From: Artemia franciscana
Taxonomy: Eukaryota > Arthropoda > Branchiopoda > Anostraca > Artemiidae
NCBI RefSeq assembly: GCF_032884065.1
Contig: NC_088867.1
Coordinates: 620,001 to 684,000, forward strand
Length of the DNA: 64,000 bases
Reading direction: 5' to 3'
Part shown: positions 14,409 through 25,699 of the stretch, piece after piece
Numbering within the stretch: position 1 is the first letter of the stretch
Layout: each line of letters starts with the position of its first letter
Made by a program: the position numbers and the translations under genes
The notes under the pieces: generated by a model
Told to the model about the DNA's origin: nothing
Databases searched by the model: none
What the model saw: only the letters and a program-made list of their open reading frames with translations

Positions 14409-17400
14409 ATAAGAAAATTTTGTGAATACTGATGAATTAGAATATTTCGAAGCGTGATGAAAATAGAAGGCTGATTTTATATTATATTATTCATTGAAAA
14501 AATTAATATATTTTATTTTGTCAAACTGTTTTACTTTTAAAGTTGGATTTTCCTGAATGAAATGAAAGACGTTATAAATCGGATTAATGTTAATTTTTTT
14601 ATGGCACTTGGTATTAACCAAGTGACATATAGCAATCGCAAATTCTGTCGGTCTGTCGGTCCCGGTTTTGCTACTTTAGGCACTTCCAGGTAAACTAGGA
14701 AGATGAAATTCGGCAGGCGTATCAGGGACCGGACCATATTAAATTAGAAATAGTCGTTTTCCCGATTTGACCATCTGGGGGGGCGGAGGGAGTGGGGGGC
14801 CCGTTAATTCATAATAAATAGAAAAATTGAAGTATTTTTAACTTACGAACGGTTGATCAGATCTTAATGAAATTTGATATTTAGAAGGATATCGTGTCCC
14901 AGAGCTTTTATTTTAAATCCAGACCAGATTTGGTGACATTGGTGGGGGGATTGGGAGGGGGAAACCTAAAATCTTGGAAACACTTAGAGTGGAGGGATCG
15001 GGATGAAACTTGATGGGAAAAATAAGCACAAGTCCTAGATACATGATTGAAATAACCGTAATGGATCCGCTCTCTTTGGGGTAGTTGGGGGAGGGGTGTT
15101 TCTAAGAATTAGAAAAAATGAAGTATTTTTAACTTACGAACGGGTTATCGGATCTCAATGAAATTTGATATTTAGAAGAATATCGTGTCTCAGAGCTCTT
15201 ATTTAAATCCCGACCGGATCTAGTGACATTGGGGGGGGGGGGGGTTGGGAGGGCGAAACCTAAAACTTGGAAGACACTTAGAGTGCAGGGATCGGGATGA
15301 AACTTGGTGGGAAAAACAAGCACAAGTCTTAGATACATGATTGATATAACCGGAATGGATCCGCTCTCTTTGGGGTAGTTGGGGGGGGGGGTAATTCTAA
15401 AAAATTAGAAAAAATAAGGTATTTTTAACTTACGAACGGTGATCAGATCTCATTGAAATTTGATATTTAGAAGGATATCGTGTCTCAGAGCTCTTATTTT
15501 AAATCCAGAACAGATCTGGTGACATTGGGGGGGGGGGTTGGGAGGGTGAAGCCTAAAACTTGGAAAACACTTAGAGTGGAGGGATCGGAATGAAACTTGG
15601 TAGGAAAAATAAGCACAAGTCCTAGATACATGATTGACATAACCAGAACGGACCCGCTCTCTTTGGGGTAGCCGGGGGGGGGGGCTAATTCTGAAAAAAT
15701 GAGGTATTTTTAACTTACGAACGGCTGATCGAATCTCAATAAAATTTGATACTTAGAAGGATATCGTGTCTCAGAGCTCTTATTCTAAATCCCGACCGGA
15801 TCTTGTGACATTGGGGGATGGGAGTTGGAAGGGGTAACCCTAAAATCTTGGAAAACACTTAGAGTGGAGGGATCAGGATGAAACTTGGTGGGAAAAATAA
15901 ACACAAGTCCTAGATACATGATTGACATAACCGGAACGGATCCGCTTTCTTTGGGGTAGTTGGGGGGGGGGTTTAATTCTGAAAAATTATAAAAAATGAG
16001 ATATTTTTAACTTACGAACGGGTGATCAGATGTCAATGAACTCTGATATTTGAAGGATATCGTGTCTCAGAGCTCTTACTTTAAATCCCAAACAGATCTA
16101 ATGACATTGGAGGGGGAGGTGGGAGGTGGGAACCTAAAACTTGGAAACCACTTGGAGTGGAGGGGTCGGGGGGGTTAATTCTGAAAAATTAGAAAAAATG
16201 AGTTATTTTTAACTTACGAACGGGTGACCGGATCTCAAAGAAATTTGATATTTAGAAGGATACCGTGTCTCAAAGCTCTTATTTTAAATCCTGAACAGAT
16301 CTGGTGACGTTGGGGGGAGAGTTGGGAGGGGGAAACCTAAAACTTGGGAAACACTTAGAGTGGAGGGATCGGGATAAACCTTGGTGGGAAAAATAAGCAC
16401 AAGTCCTAGATACATGATTGACGTAACCGTAACGGATCCGCTCTCTTTGGGGTAGTTGGGGGGGGGGGGGGTTACTTCTAAGAATTAGAAAAAATGAAGT
16501 ATTTTTAACTTACGAACGGGTTATCGGATCTCAATGAAATTTGATATTTAGAAGGATATCGTGTCTCAGAGATCTTATTTTAAATCCCGACCGGATCTGG
16601 TGACACGGGGGGAGGAGTTAGGAGGAGGAAACCTAAAACTTGGAAAACACTTAGAGTGGAGTGATCGGGATGAAACTTGGTGAAAAAAATTAAGCACAAG
16701 TCCTAGATACATGATTGACATAACTGGAACGGATCCGCTCTCTTTGGGGTAGTTGGGGAGGGGGTTAATTCTGAAAAATTAGAAAAAATGAGATATTTTT
16801 AACTTACGAACCGGTGATCAGATCTCAATGAAATTTGATATTTAGAAGGAAATCGTGTCTCGAAGCTCTTATTTTAAGTCCTGACCAGATCTGGTGACAT
16901 TGGGGGAGTTTGGAGTGGGGGAACCTAAAATCATGGAAAACGCTTAGATTGGAGGGATCGGGATGAAACTTTGTGGGAAAAATAAGCAGAAGTCTCAGAT
17001 ACGTGATTTACATAATTGGAACAGATCCGGTCTATTGGGGGGGGAGTTAATTCTGAAAAATAAGAAAAAATGACGAATTTCTAACTTACGAAGGAGTGAT
17101 CGGATCTTCATGAAACTTCATATTTAGAAGTGACTCAGATCGCTTATTTTAAATCTCAACCGGATCTAGCGTAATTGGGAGGGGCAGTTGAGGGGAACCG
17201 GAAATCTTAGAAAATACTTAAAGCGGTGATATCAGGACGAAACTGAATGGGAAGAATAAAAACCTGTCTAAGACACGTGACTGACATAATCGGACCGGAT
17301 CTGCTGTCTTTGGTGGAGTTGGGGGGGGGGTAATTTTGAAATCGAGGTATTTGTAACTTACAAAAGGGTGACCAGATCTTAATGAAATTTGGTATTTAGA

Positions 17401-19479
17401 AGGGTCTTGTGCTTTAAAGCACTAATTTTAAATTCCGACTAGATCCTCTTACTTTGGGGGGAGTTGGAGGGAAAACCGGAATTCTTGGAAAACGTGAAAA
17501 TTGGGGTATTTTTATTTTACGAATAGGTGTTCGGATCTTAATGAAATTTGATATTTAGAAGGAATTTATGTCTCAGAGCTCTTATTTCAAATCCCGACCA
17601 GATCATTTGACATTGGGGGGAGTTGGAGGGAGAAATCTTGGAAAACACTTGGAGTGGAGGAACCGGGATGAAGCTTGGTGGATAGAACAAGCAAATGTCC
17701 TTGATGCGTGATTGACGGAACCGTACTGGATTCGCTCTCTTTGGTTGAGTTGGGGGGAGGTGTTCAGTGATTTGGCGAGTTTGGTGCTTCTGGACGTGCT
17801 AGGACGATGAAAATGCGTAGGCGCGTCAGGGAGCTGCACAAATTGACTAGATAAAGTCGTTTTCCCAGATTCGACCATCTGGGGGGCTAAAGGGAGAGGA
17901 AAAATTAGAAAAAATTAGGTATTTATAACATACGAGTTCGTGATCGGATCTTAATTAATTTTGATATTTAGAAGGACGTCGTGACACAGAGCTCTTATTT
18001 TAAATCCTGACCGGCATTAAGCCTCTTATTTTCCTTTTAAATCAATCTATTGATTCATAGAATTTTGCTAGAGCTCATACCATATGATCTCTTGGCTCTT
18101 AGCTCTTCTTGCCTCGTCACAAGTGCCATATGAGCTCTTAGCTCTTGTTTTTCTGGTGAAGAAAAATAAAACAAAGCAAGAAGCAAACTCTCCTTCAGAA
18201 TAGCTGATCAGTTTTGAAAAACAAATACAAATTAAAAACTGATTTGTCTTTTTTTTTTACTCAAGAAATAGGAAATTATCTCGGATCAAAGCAAAAAGTG
18301 ATATTAAAACTTAAAACAAAAACACACTACTCCATACTGCCGCCTTCTCAGCCCCCCGTTCTATACATTGCTCCTGATTTGAATCCATCGGTTCTTTTGT
18401 TAGTTGTTCTTCAATAATTAGGGCAAAAAGTCAAACTTTAGCGTACAGAGAGGGGGAATGATGATCATGCAATTTTCAGGCTTAATCTCTATGATTGAAT
18501 AATTAAGGAAATTCTTTGAAAACATTTACATACTAAGAATTATCTTTATGACAACAATGTAAGGTTGCCCAAATCATAATTGCCCTCTTTAGGGTAACGT
18601 AGTAAAGAACCAGCCCCAGTGTATAGTAATCGAAAATTCATCTGAAAATTCAACAACACATCTTGGAAAAGAGCCTGTCAAGTAGGGAAGAATCACCACT
18701 TGAGCCTGATTCAGGAATGGTAACTATTATTTCGATTACTGTTAATGATTAAAGTTCGTCAAAAAAACAAATTTATGAGACTTGAATACTCTGAAACTGA
18801 CACAGATAGTGTCGGATCGAAAAGGTGACTGAACCGTTAGAATCATCATAGCCAGTCATCCCATGAAGGATAATTACAGTCCCCCATCTTGAGTAACAAG
18901 GAAAATAATTTTTTTGCAAGGGAAGCAGTGATGTGTCTACTTTTTTTACTGCTTTGTTTTAGTCACAGCTAGTGGAGTGCCGAAATATCATAAAGCGATA
19001 TTTAGAGGCTTTTTTGGAAGAAAATTGCCATATTTACGTGCGGTTTGTAAGTAAAAAAAACATAAAATTAGAAAATGACATATAATTTTTGACAAAAATT
19101 GCATCTTCATATACAAAAATGATATAACAAAAATATATTTTGACAAGGAACCGATACTTGATTCGCTATAGTTTGTTCTTTACTAGATTAAATTTAAAAA
19201 ATTAACTTTATCAACTGAAAGTAAGGAACAACATTAAAATTCAGAAATAATCAGAAATTAATTCCATGCATGAGAGGAACTGACCCTGTCCCAACCCTCG
19301 TTCTGTATGCAAAAGCCTAAAATTTCTGTATGCATCTCATTAAAATTCAACGGCCCATGTGTTTGAACTTTCTTTCTTAAAAAATTGTTACAAAAAGGAA
19401 AACTTTCTTACTCGTTTGATTTAAAAAGTCAAATCGTCCTGCTCGCTATTCCTGATAAAACAGGTTATTTTATTATATA

Positions 19480-19556
<77 letters not shown>

Positions 19557-22500
19557 AGGCTTATGGGGGTAATGTAATTTTTAGTTAACCTTATTCCTTA
19601 AAATGACTTTGTTAAACCAAGGCTCTCCTATATTTGGTAGAAGTCTAATACTCCTTCCTTCAGCTCCCTTTTTTAAAATTTAATTTTAATATTCGTAAAA
19701 CTGCTCCAAGACTTTGGCGTTTACTTATCTATTGATAGTGATTTATGTTCGTTTTATACTTGAATTACTGTTTAACATTATTTTGGCTCATTTAAGGCAT
19801 TACTCAGCTCTTTATTTTGCTCTGAAGACCTTATTTTGTTCTAAATTTTTTTTCAGTTAATTTTTTTTTAACTGATCCATTTTTATTGGATAATAAAAGG
19901 AACATTTGTAAAGCTTTTTTGGTTTTTCACTTTGAAAATTTGGATTTTGGTTTGGTATTCGTATTCTGAACAAAACTTTGAAATTTTCAGATTCAGATAC
20001 AGATTAGTTTTAATAATACTTTAATCAGTTGTAATAATTGCTTTATTTAATTAAACATTCACTCACAACTACATTTTAAAAATAGATTTTGGCTTAAAAT
20101 CCATATTAATGTAGTCCTTTAGAACAACCCTGTTTTGGAAACATTACACTGTTAATTACATCGCAAAGTGGCAGTCCTTCATTTGCCAGGCAGCATGAAC
20201 TAAAATTGCCTCCAAACATTACAAACAAACTCACTCAATCATAACTTAAATCTCAATCTCAACGACAGCAAACAAGATCTGTTATAACTGTCAAAAATAA
20301 TATAGAAATAATAAATAATTATCTATTTTCTGGCAGTTTTATCCAATATCATTATAAATTTGTTACTATTACCTAACGCTTGTTACTCAGATTTTTTTTC
20401 ATTCATCTTAAATGATGCAAGACTATGGTAGTTCATTTAAAATTTTAAAATATCAACTTAAAAATCTGACTGAATACATGGCGTACGCAAAATAACCAAC
20501 AGGGTCCTATCTCGTGATACACCCTGACGCGTTTCAGCCGCATAAAAAAATCCTGAAAAGTAATTTGTTAGAAGAGAATGAAAGTGTTTGTAAACAAAAA
20601 CTGAGCAATTACAAACTCCCAAACTATCTGGAAAAAATAAAGAATCTGTTTCGTTAATTAGGTTTCATGCTTTTTTATTTATTTTGTTAATCATATTTGT
20701 AAAGATTTATGTGTCGCCGTGCAGATAAGAAAGGAGTATCGAATATGGGACTGTATCAGCAAAAAAATTAAGAAGATGAAGCATCTTAATAGGCAAAAAA
20801 GTACTTAAGTTTTTTTTAATATTCCCAGATTTCTAGAAATTTGTAGGCCAACTGCTGTAGAGTGTTGTTTGTAAGAAAAACTTTCATCTATTCACAAACC
20901 AAGATACTTTACAAATCCATTTTCTGGTCTTGAATGATTTTCTGAATGATGCCTCTAGTCGTTACGCGAACTGTGAAAGAAGGCTGAAGCTTTCCTACTC
21001 GTTAAAATAGTAAAACGTGAAATTTTTTAATGTTTACAGTTATCTTGTTAGCATCCATACACAAATAAGCACGCTCCATCCTATGTTGCTGTCGATAAAC
21101 CAGGACCTCAAAAATACTTCTACCACAGCCAATGACTGCCATCTGTAAAACCCTGTGAAAATTTTTCAGAACTTGAATCTAAACCTGGGCGTGACACTAA
21201 AGTCTGAGGGCACAAATTGCAGCAAAAAGTGGAAGGGGGAGGTCGAAAATAAACTACAAGGCTCTAATGTGAATAATAAAAAAAATAGGGCCAAGAATCG
21301 AGCCTTGGAACACTCCGCGACTCCTTGTCTTCGAAGATATATGAATATTCCCAATTATAATTACTCTGTTTTCTAAATAATTTTCAAACCATCAAAATAG
21401 ATGGTTTAAAAATTCACCTCAATATGGTCAAACTTACCAAGCAGGATATCATGGGAAATACAATCAAACACCTTCCTTGTATCCAAAAGTATCGCAATAG
21501 GAATTTTACTCTGATCCATCCCTTTTTTTTGTCAAGAGGGATAGCGAAGCAAAAGCTCCTTCTGAAGTGCGGCCGGGACGAAAGCCAAATTGCCTTGAAT
21601 TCAGAAAACCCTTGGCCTGTAATTAGATATATCTGAATGATTGCATCCTTTATAAGCAGTAATTACCCTCACTTTGTTTCGATCATCTGGAAAAGTGCTG
21701 TGTTTCGTACGAAAGGATAAACAGCAAAGTAAGAGATTCAGCCAGAGCTTGAACACTTTTCTTGACAATTTTGGCACTAATTGCCTCATATCCCGATAAA
21801 GAACTACTTTTAAGATTCTTAATTATATCCACAACATCATAATCAGAAACTGTAACAAACCCCTTTGAATTCATCCACGAAGGAGGAAAAAAGCTTAAGG
21901 CTGTGACGAGAAATTGGAACTTAATCTATTGTTTCCCTTCTAACTTCACTAAAAGATGCTAGAAGCCCTAGAATTTCACTTTAATTCTCCATAGCTACAC
22001 CCTTTTAGATCAGTTTTTTAGCATAAAACTTTTAGAACCAGGTTTTAAAACTGGTTAATAACACTCACATTTTCTTACCATAGTTCCGTCAAATCGGAAA
22101 TTTGTTTTGAAAAAAATTTTCTTTTCATTTCTTGAAATTTTACGAAGCAAGTTATTATATCATTTATATCCTTCTAAAGCATATTTCGTTGGTCCACATT
22201 CTCATCTTCTTGTTTATACAATCAAGAAGGCTTTTAGAAACCAACGGACGCCGGGAAAAAACATCCTGGAGGTGTGGACTACACTCTTATCACCGCATTC
22301 TTCCAGTCTTTACACAAGAATTCAATTAAACAGCTGAAAAGCAGTATCCACTTTATTTTCTTTATTCAATGACGACCAATCTATTTTACCCACTTCCTCT
22401 TTGAAAAGTTTTATATTGTCATCTGGTAAATTCAGAAATTTCAAATTTTGGTTAATTTGGTGCCTTAAAATTTCATGTTTCTTGAACTGGATACGGTGTG

Positions 22501-25500
22501 AAAATGGGTTAATGGTCAGACATATCTGAAACTAAGACAGAAGCAGAAGTTGGGAAACTTGAACAAAAACTATTGTCAAGTATCGTATGTCTTTTGAATA
22601 AATTTAATAATAGTTATACTGTATCTATACGACCTTGAACGATTTGGTATGTGGAACTTTATAACCATTATGCCCAAATGGGGTAATGGTCAGACGTAGC
22701 TGAAACTAAAACAGAAGCAAAAGTTCGGAAGCTTGAAAAAAATATTGTCAATTATCGTATGTCATTTGAATAATTTTAATAAGTTGTTCTGTGCAACATT
22801 GAACTATTTCGTAGGTGAAAAGTCATCCAATTAGAGGATAGAAAATCTGCATAATCCTTAGGCTTTTATAGGGTTGAAACCGTTCTAAAAACGTCACATT
22901 AAAACCTTGAATGTTGACAAGTTCTAATTGACATAATGTAAGACATTCCTCCCCAATATAGCCAGAAAGTTTCAACTTAATCCCCTTAGCCGTACCTGAG
23001 ATACCGAAGATATACCCAATTATTATTATATACCCAATTAATATACAAAGGGTTTTTGATTTAGTTCAAATGCCCCTCAACACGGCCTGAAAGTTTTGAT
23101 TTATTACTCTCAGCTGTTCCAGAGACACTGCACATGCGTCCTTATGACAATCTGAATGCACATGGTGTCGTTCGATTTAGTTCAACGTCCCCCTCAACAT
23201 CCTCTGAAAGCTTGAGCTTAATAAAGTTAGTCATTACTTTGAAATGACAGTTATGCCCTTTGACCGACAAACTTTGACTCACAGAGTGTCTTTTGATTTA
23301 GTTCAACATCCCGAGCAACATGCTATAAAAGCTCTAAAGTAATACCCCTAGCTGTTCTTGGGATATTACATTGATGTCCTTTGACAAGCAGGATACACAG
23401 AGCGACTTTGATTTAGCTATACATCCTCTTCGAACTTCTCGGAAAGTTTCAACTTAATACCCTATTCTTTTTCCTGAGATTTTACGTCTAAAATAGTTTG
23501 ACAACCTGGATGCACTTCAACTCTTTTGATCTGGTTCAAAGGTTGTATTGGTGTTGCTAGAAGTAACAGTAGTAGAAGAAGAAGAAGAAGTATCAGCGGC
23601 GGCAGTAGTAGTTGAAGCAGCAGTAACAGTCTCAGAAAACAGTCGAAATCGCAATAGTAGTAGGAGTAGTACTAGCAGTCATAAGTAGTCGCGGTCGCAA
23701 TTAGTCACAGTCACAAGTAGACAGATTTGCCAATAATTGCAGTTGTAAATGACCAGAACAACAACCAGTCCTAGTCTCTGCTGTTATCCCAAGTAGTTGT
23801 TATCCCAAGTAGTGACAGTCACAGTCACAAGTATTCGCAGTAGGAATTGCAAGTGTCGAAGTCGCACTCTCAAATAGTTGTAATCACAAGTGGTCACAGT
23901 CACAGTTTTAAGTAGTCTCAGTCAAAATTAGTCGCAGTTAGTTGTAGTCACAGTCACAAGTAGTCACAGTCATAATAGTCACGGTCGTAACCGCACGTAT
24001 TCACAGTCGTAAACGGTCACAGTAGTAGAAGTACAAATCGTAGCAGTAGTATTAGTAGTTGTTGCAGCAGATTCAGTCGTACCAGTACTATTTGGTCTAG
24101 TCATAGCAGTTGTAGAAGTTGTAGTTGTTGTTATAAAGGTATTCGTAGTTGTAGTATTTATAGGAGATTTAGTAGTAGTTGTAGTAAGTTTAGTCGTAAT
24201 ATCGGTAGTTGTAGCAGTAGTAACTGTCATAGTAGTCATCCTAGACTTAGCTTTAATAGTAGTAGTAGTCTTAAGAGTAGGAGTCATAGTAGTAGCAGTC
24301 GCACCAGTAGTAGTCGTAATAGTAGTGGTAGTTGTAAAATTAGGAGTCGTAGTTAGTGTAGTCTTAGAAGCAGTAGCTCTAGTAGCAGTACTAGTTGTAG
24401 CAGTAGCAGTTGTAAAAGTACCAATAGTAGTAGTATTAGTCGCACTAGGAGTCGTCGTAGTAGTAGTAGTTGCAGCATTAGCAGTCATAATAGTTGTAGT
24501 CATGGTATTAGTAGTTATAGTACTATTATTCTTAGTGGTAGTAGTCATTTTAGTAGTAGTTCTTATAGTAGTATGTGTGGTAGTAATAGTCGCCGTAGTG
24601 TTGATAGGAACATAGTGTGTTTTGGTTTGTTCAAAATTCCTTTTAATATGCCCTGAAAGTCTTAACTTTAATACCCTAAGCCGTTCCTAGGATATTTCTA
24701 ATAGGCCTGTTTGGGTAAATGGGTGACATGAGTAAGTTGCATAATTTAGAGCCCTCGCCCGAAAAACTGCTGCGAGAACCATATCTGGAAGCATAAAAGT
24801 GGCGTGGGATGGGGCCTATTACCCTCCAATCATTTTTGGCTCTTAAAAAGAGCACTATAACTTTTCACTTTCAATCAAATGAGGATTGTTCCAAAGTTCT
24901 ATAACTCCTTCCATATGCACTAGCATAGATAAAAAATAATGCATTGAAGCCTAATCGCTTCTTACTTAGGCAGATCTATTTCGCTACCTTTGATATATCT
25001 TTGCTTTGTTCTCTTTGCTTATTTTAAGTTTTACATCTAATGTAATCTATGTCCTGGTCGTATTAGGTGTTTAATTTACTGTTTTCTTTTTTAATATCAT
25101 GTTACCAAAATTTTTTATTTTTGTTATTGTCGATAGTAGTTCTGAACTGTTCATCATTACACACAGGCCAAATGCTGTACATTGAACTAAATACCTCATA
25201 AAACAACAGTAAAAACTTGAATTACATAAAAGACTTTCGCCAAAACGAAATATGGAAACCGTCCACATAAGATTTGCAGAAAGTTCGGTAATGGCTTCTT
25301 CTCTTCAACACAGCAACAAAGAGTTAAAATTGAAATCCGACATGTACGAAAAGTATGGGCACCACGAAAAATAAAATTAGAATATAATTATGTAAAAATA
25401 AACAATGATAATAATAAACGTATATAGTTCTTTACGAGGTGTTATTTGTATGGTAAGCTCTAATTTAATTTTACAGGTCGTCAGCATATTGGTTTGCCCA

Positions 25501-25628
25501 ATATTGGTTTACCCAATTTCAGCCGACTTACTACCAATTTTGGCTTCCCCAGTTTTGGTGGACTTGGCAATATAAATTTACCATCAGGCAATATTAGACC
25601 GTCTTTTGGCGGATTGAAACTTGGCTAA
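7216..25628 (+). CDS. Same peptide gene, isoforms B and C ending in the distal terminal exon
   Basis: Exons 1 and 2 can also join the terminal exon at 25477-25628 (81 residues), or pass through the cassette 18963-19046 first (109 residues). Both joins keep frame, because every internal junction leaves one base of a codon. Isoform B reads RRQVIVGRQHIGLPNIGLPN after the furin site. Isoform C inserts 28 residues and makes a single Cys at the 18963-19046/25477 junction. The terminal exon encodes tandem IGLPN blocks, then FGG motifs, and ends in Lys-Leu-Gly, much as isoform A ends in Ile-Leu-Gly. That shared ending suggests the two terminal exons are ancient duplicates. Alternatively, exons 18963-19046 and 25477-25628 belong to a second gene with its own unseen first exon. 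Splicing is inferred from signals and phase only. Confidence 0.6.
8628..9990 (+). repeat. Rep-A copy in intron 1 of the peptide gene, 3' truncated
   Basis: The head is degraded (TCAAATAGTTCGTGGTAACC). The body and internal hairpin region follow; the copy stops after the first ~65 nt of the terminal hairpin, so the hairpin cannot fold. Confidence 0.72.
9991..11030. other. Intron 1 DNA with no recognised feature
   Basis: AT-rich, with stops in all frames. No exon-like window with matching phase was found. Confidence 0.4.
11040..11096 (+). CDS. Exon 2: end of signal peptide, propeptide and furin site
   Basis: A pyrimidine-rich tract ending TTTATTTCAG precedes 57 nt that complete a Val codon and encode AFASAFPAKERMRRQVIV. 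The donor is GTAAGTTT, as at exon 1. The length is a multiple of three and both junctions have the same phase, so the exon could be skipped without loss of frame, but the furin site would then be lost. Confidence 0.7.
11230..11640 (-). pseudogene. LINE 3' fragment with CPLC...HFLRKCP C-terminal motif
   Basis: The minus strand reads DRRYVCPLCNDDDEDF, then after one frameshift DHFLRKCPGLLELRETYL and a further ~40 residues to a stop near 11400. The spaced Cys/His pattern is the C-terminal knuckle of many LINE ORF2 proteins. About 170 nt of untranslated DNA and a simple-repeat end follow. It lies in the second intron of the peptide gene. Confidence 0.6.
11641..14262. other. Intron 2 DNA
   Basis: Mostly AT-rich. 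A GC-richer patch at 12400-12650 holds no usable frame. Short ACTGCACTC/GACTGTA repeats occur at 13795-13850. Nothing else was recognised. Confidence 0.4.
14263..14408 (+). CDS. Exon 3: proximal terminal exon with RPGF repeats
   Basis: The acceptor is TTTATTTTAAAG. The exon completes a Val codon and encodes PGSGGLRPGFGG, LQPGFGG, SSIVRPGFGTG and IVRPGFVSRPTVILG before TGA. The Arg-Pro-Gly-Phe block occurs four times counting its Gln-Pro variant. The ~290-bp satellite starts about 350 nt downstream. Confidence 0.7.
14760..18010. repeat. Satellite array, about 12 units of ~290 bp
   Basis: The phrase ACTTACGAACGG recurs at about 14841, 15132, 15428, 15713, 16010, 16212, 16508, 16802, 17084 and 17356, with two degenerate registers after. 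Spacing is 270-297 bp except one ~202-bp unit. Each unit also carries AGAAGGATATCGTGTCTCAG, a G-run near GGTGACATT, GGATCGGGATGAAACTTGG and ACAAGTCCTAGATACATGAT. Units near the 3' edge are the most diverged, as usual for array ends. Confidence 0.92.
18215..18470. repeat. Degenerate Rep-A terminal hairpin
   Basis: Contains GTGATATTAAAACTTAAAAC and, about 150 nt on, CAAACTTTAGCGTACAGAG, the two inner parts of the hairpin; the outer right arm is lost. Confidence 0.45.
18963..19046 (+). CDS. Exon 4: 84-nt in-frame cassette encoding a cationic segment
   Basis: A T-rich tract ending TTTGTTTTAG precedes an open 84-nt stretch, and GTAAGT follows. It encodes VTASGVPKYHKAIFRGFFGR and then KLPYLRAV, with seven Lys/Arg and one aromatic-rich patch. 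The phase matches exons 2 and 5. An alternative donor (GTTTGT, three bases upstream) would break frame into exon 5. It is smaller and less repetitive than the terminal exons, so it could also be a chance splice-flanked ORF. Confidence 0.5.
19195..19345. repeat. Half of a degenerate Rep-A terminal hairpin
   Basis: CAACTGAAAGTAAGGAACAA and ACATTAAAATTCAGAAATAA represent the left arm only. Confidence 0.4.
19483..19553. repeat. (TA)n microsatellite
   Basis: About 35 TA units, one interruption at the left edge, within the intron between exons 4 and 5. Confidence 0.95.
19554..20890. other. Intron DNA with no recognised feature
   Basis: AT-rich. The right edge may include unrecognisable downstream parts of the LINE relic that follows. 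Confidence 0.35.
20900..22860 (-). pseudogene. Decayed non-LTR retrotransposon (CR1/L2-like) ORF2 fragment
   Basis: Reading the minus strand from 22860 down, several frames together show an endonuclease C-terminus (SDMSDH then PIF), a linker with KIDWSSLNKENKVDTAFQLF, and reverse-transcriptase blocks: LKSSSLSGYEAISAKIVKKS, a DISNYRP motif, AILLDTRKVFDCISHDILL, and the box GVFQGSILGPIFF. A later ANKITVN resembles the RT thumb entry. Frameshifts and stops separate the blocks, so it is dead. The order is that of a LINE ORF2 with apurinic-type endonuclease and RT. It sits antisense within the last intron of the peptide gene. Confidence 0.75.
22497..22860. repeat. 174-bp tandem duplication inside the LINE relic
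   Basis: TTAATGGTCAGACATATCTG at ~22510 recurs with small changes at ~22684, with the intervening DNA repeated. On the minus strand both copies encode the SDH-P end of the endonuclease domain, so the duplication followed LINE insertion. Confidence 0.7.
22910..24700. repeat. ~117-bp satellite, five to six diverged units, split by a trinucleotide array
   Basis: GATTTAGTTCAA-type unit starts lie near 23059, 23173, 23296, 23410 and 23528. Each is followed by a CCCTCAACA...CTGAAAG phrase, a TTAATACCC...GTTCCTGAGATA phrase and a TGACAA...TGCAC phrase. The fifth unit breaks at about 23545 and the pattern resumes at about 24620, after the array. Confidence 0.75.
23560..24608. repeat. ~1-kb GTA/GTN trinucleotide array
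   Basis: The 5' part (23560-23990) is dominated by CAGTCACAAGTAGT-like phrases; the 3' part (23990-24608) is nearly pure GTAGTN. The reading phase is kept over hundreds of bases, which opens long Thr-rich and Val-rich frames that are not genes. Confidence 0.95.
24701..25470. other. Intron DNA with a diverged Rep-A fragment
   Basis: 24795-24890 resembles the reverse Rep-A body (GGCCTATTACCCTCCAATCA and the AAAGAGCACTATAAC region). The rest is AT-rich and featureless. Confidence 0.4.
25477..25628 (+). CDS. Exon 5: distal terminal exon with IGLPN and FGG motifs
   Basis: The acceptor is TTAATTTTACAG. The frame encodes RQHIGLPNIGLPNFSRL, TTNFGFPSFGGLGN and INLPSGNIRPSFGGLKLG, then TAA. The composition (Gly, Asn, Pro, Phe, Leu; no acidic residue) matches exon 3 in style, but the repeats differ. 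Confidence 0.65.
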
Positions 25629-25686
25629 TCGCTGCTGTTTCTTCGAATCCTTGTTATTGATTTTTATATTCTGTTAATTTAATCAT

Positions 25687-25692
25687 AATAAA
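25687..25692 (+). terminator. Polyadenylation signal of the distal terminal exon
   Basis: A canonical AATAAA lies 58 nt after the TAA of exon 5 and is followed by a T/GT-rich stretch (TTGACTTGTGAGTTGTC) about 40 nt later, as expected for a cleavage and polyadenylation site. Confidence 0.65.
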
Positions 25693-25699
25693 AGTTCTT

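Noticed and set aside
17603-17878. 91-codon minus-strand frame in the satellite
   Set aside because: Not kept open in the other satellite units; no protein signature.
23979-24615. Long Thr-rich (minus strand) and Val-rich (plus strand) open frames
   Set aside because: They are translations of a GTN trinucleotide array in which stop codons cannot arise in those frames; composition explains them fully.
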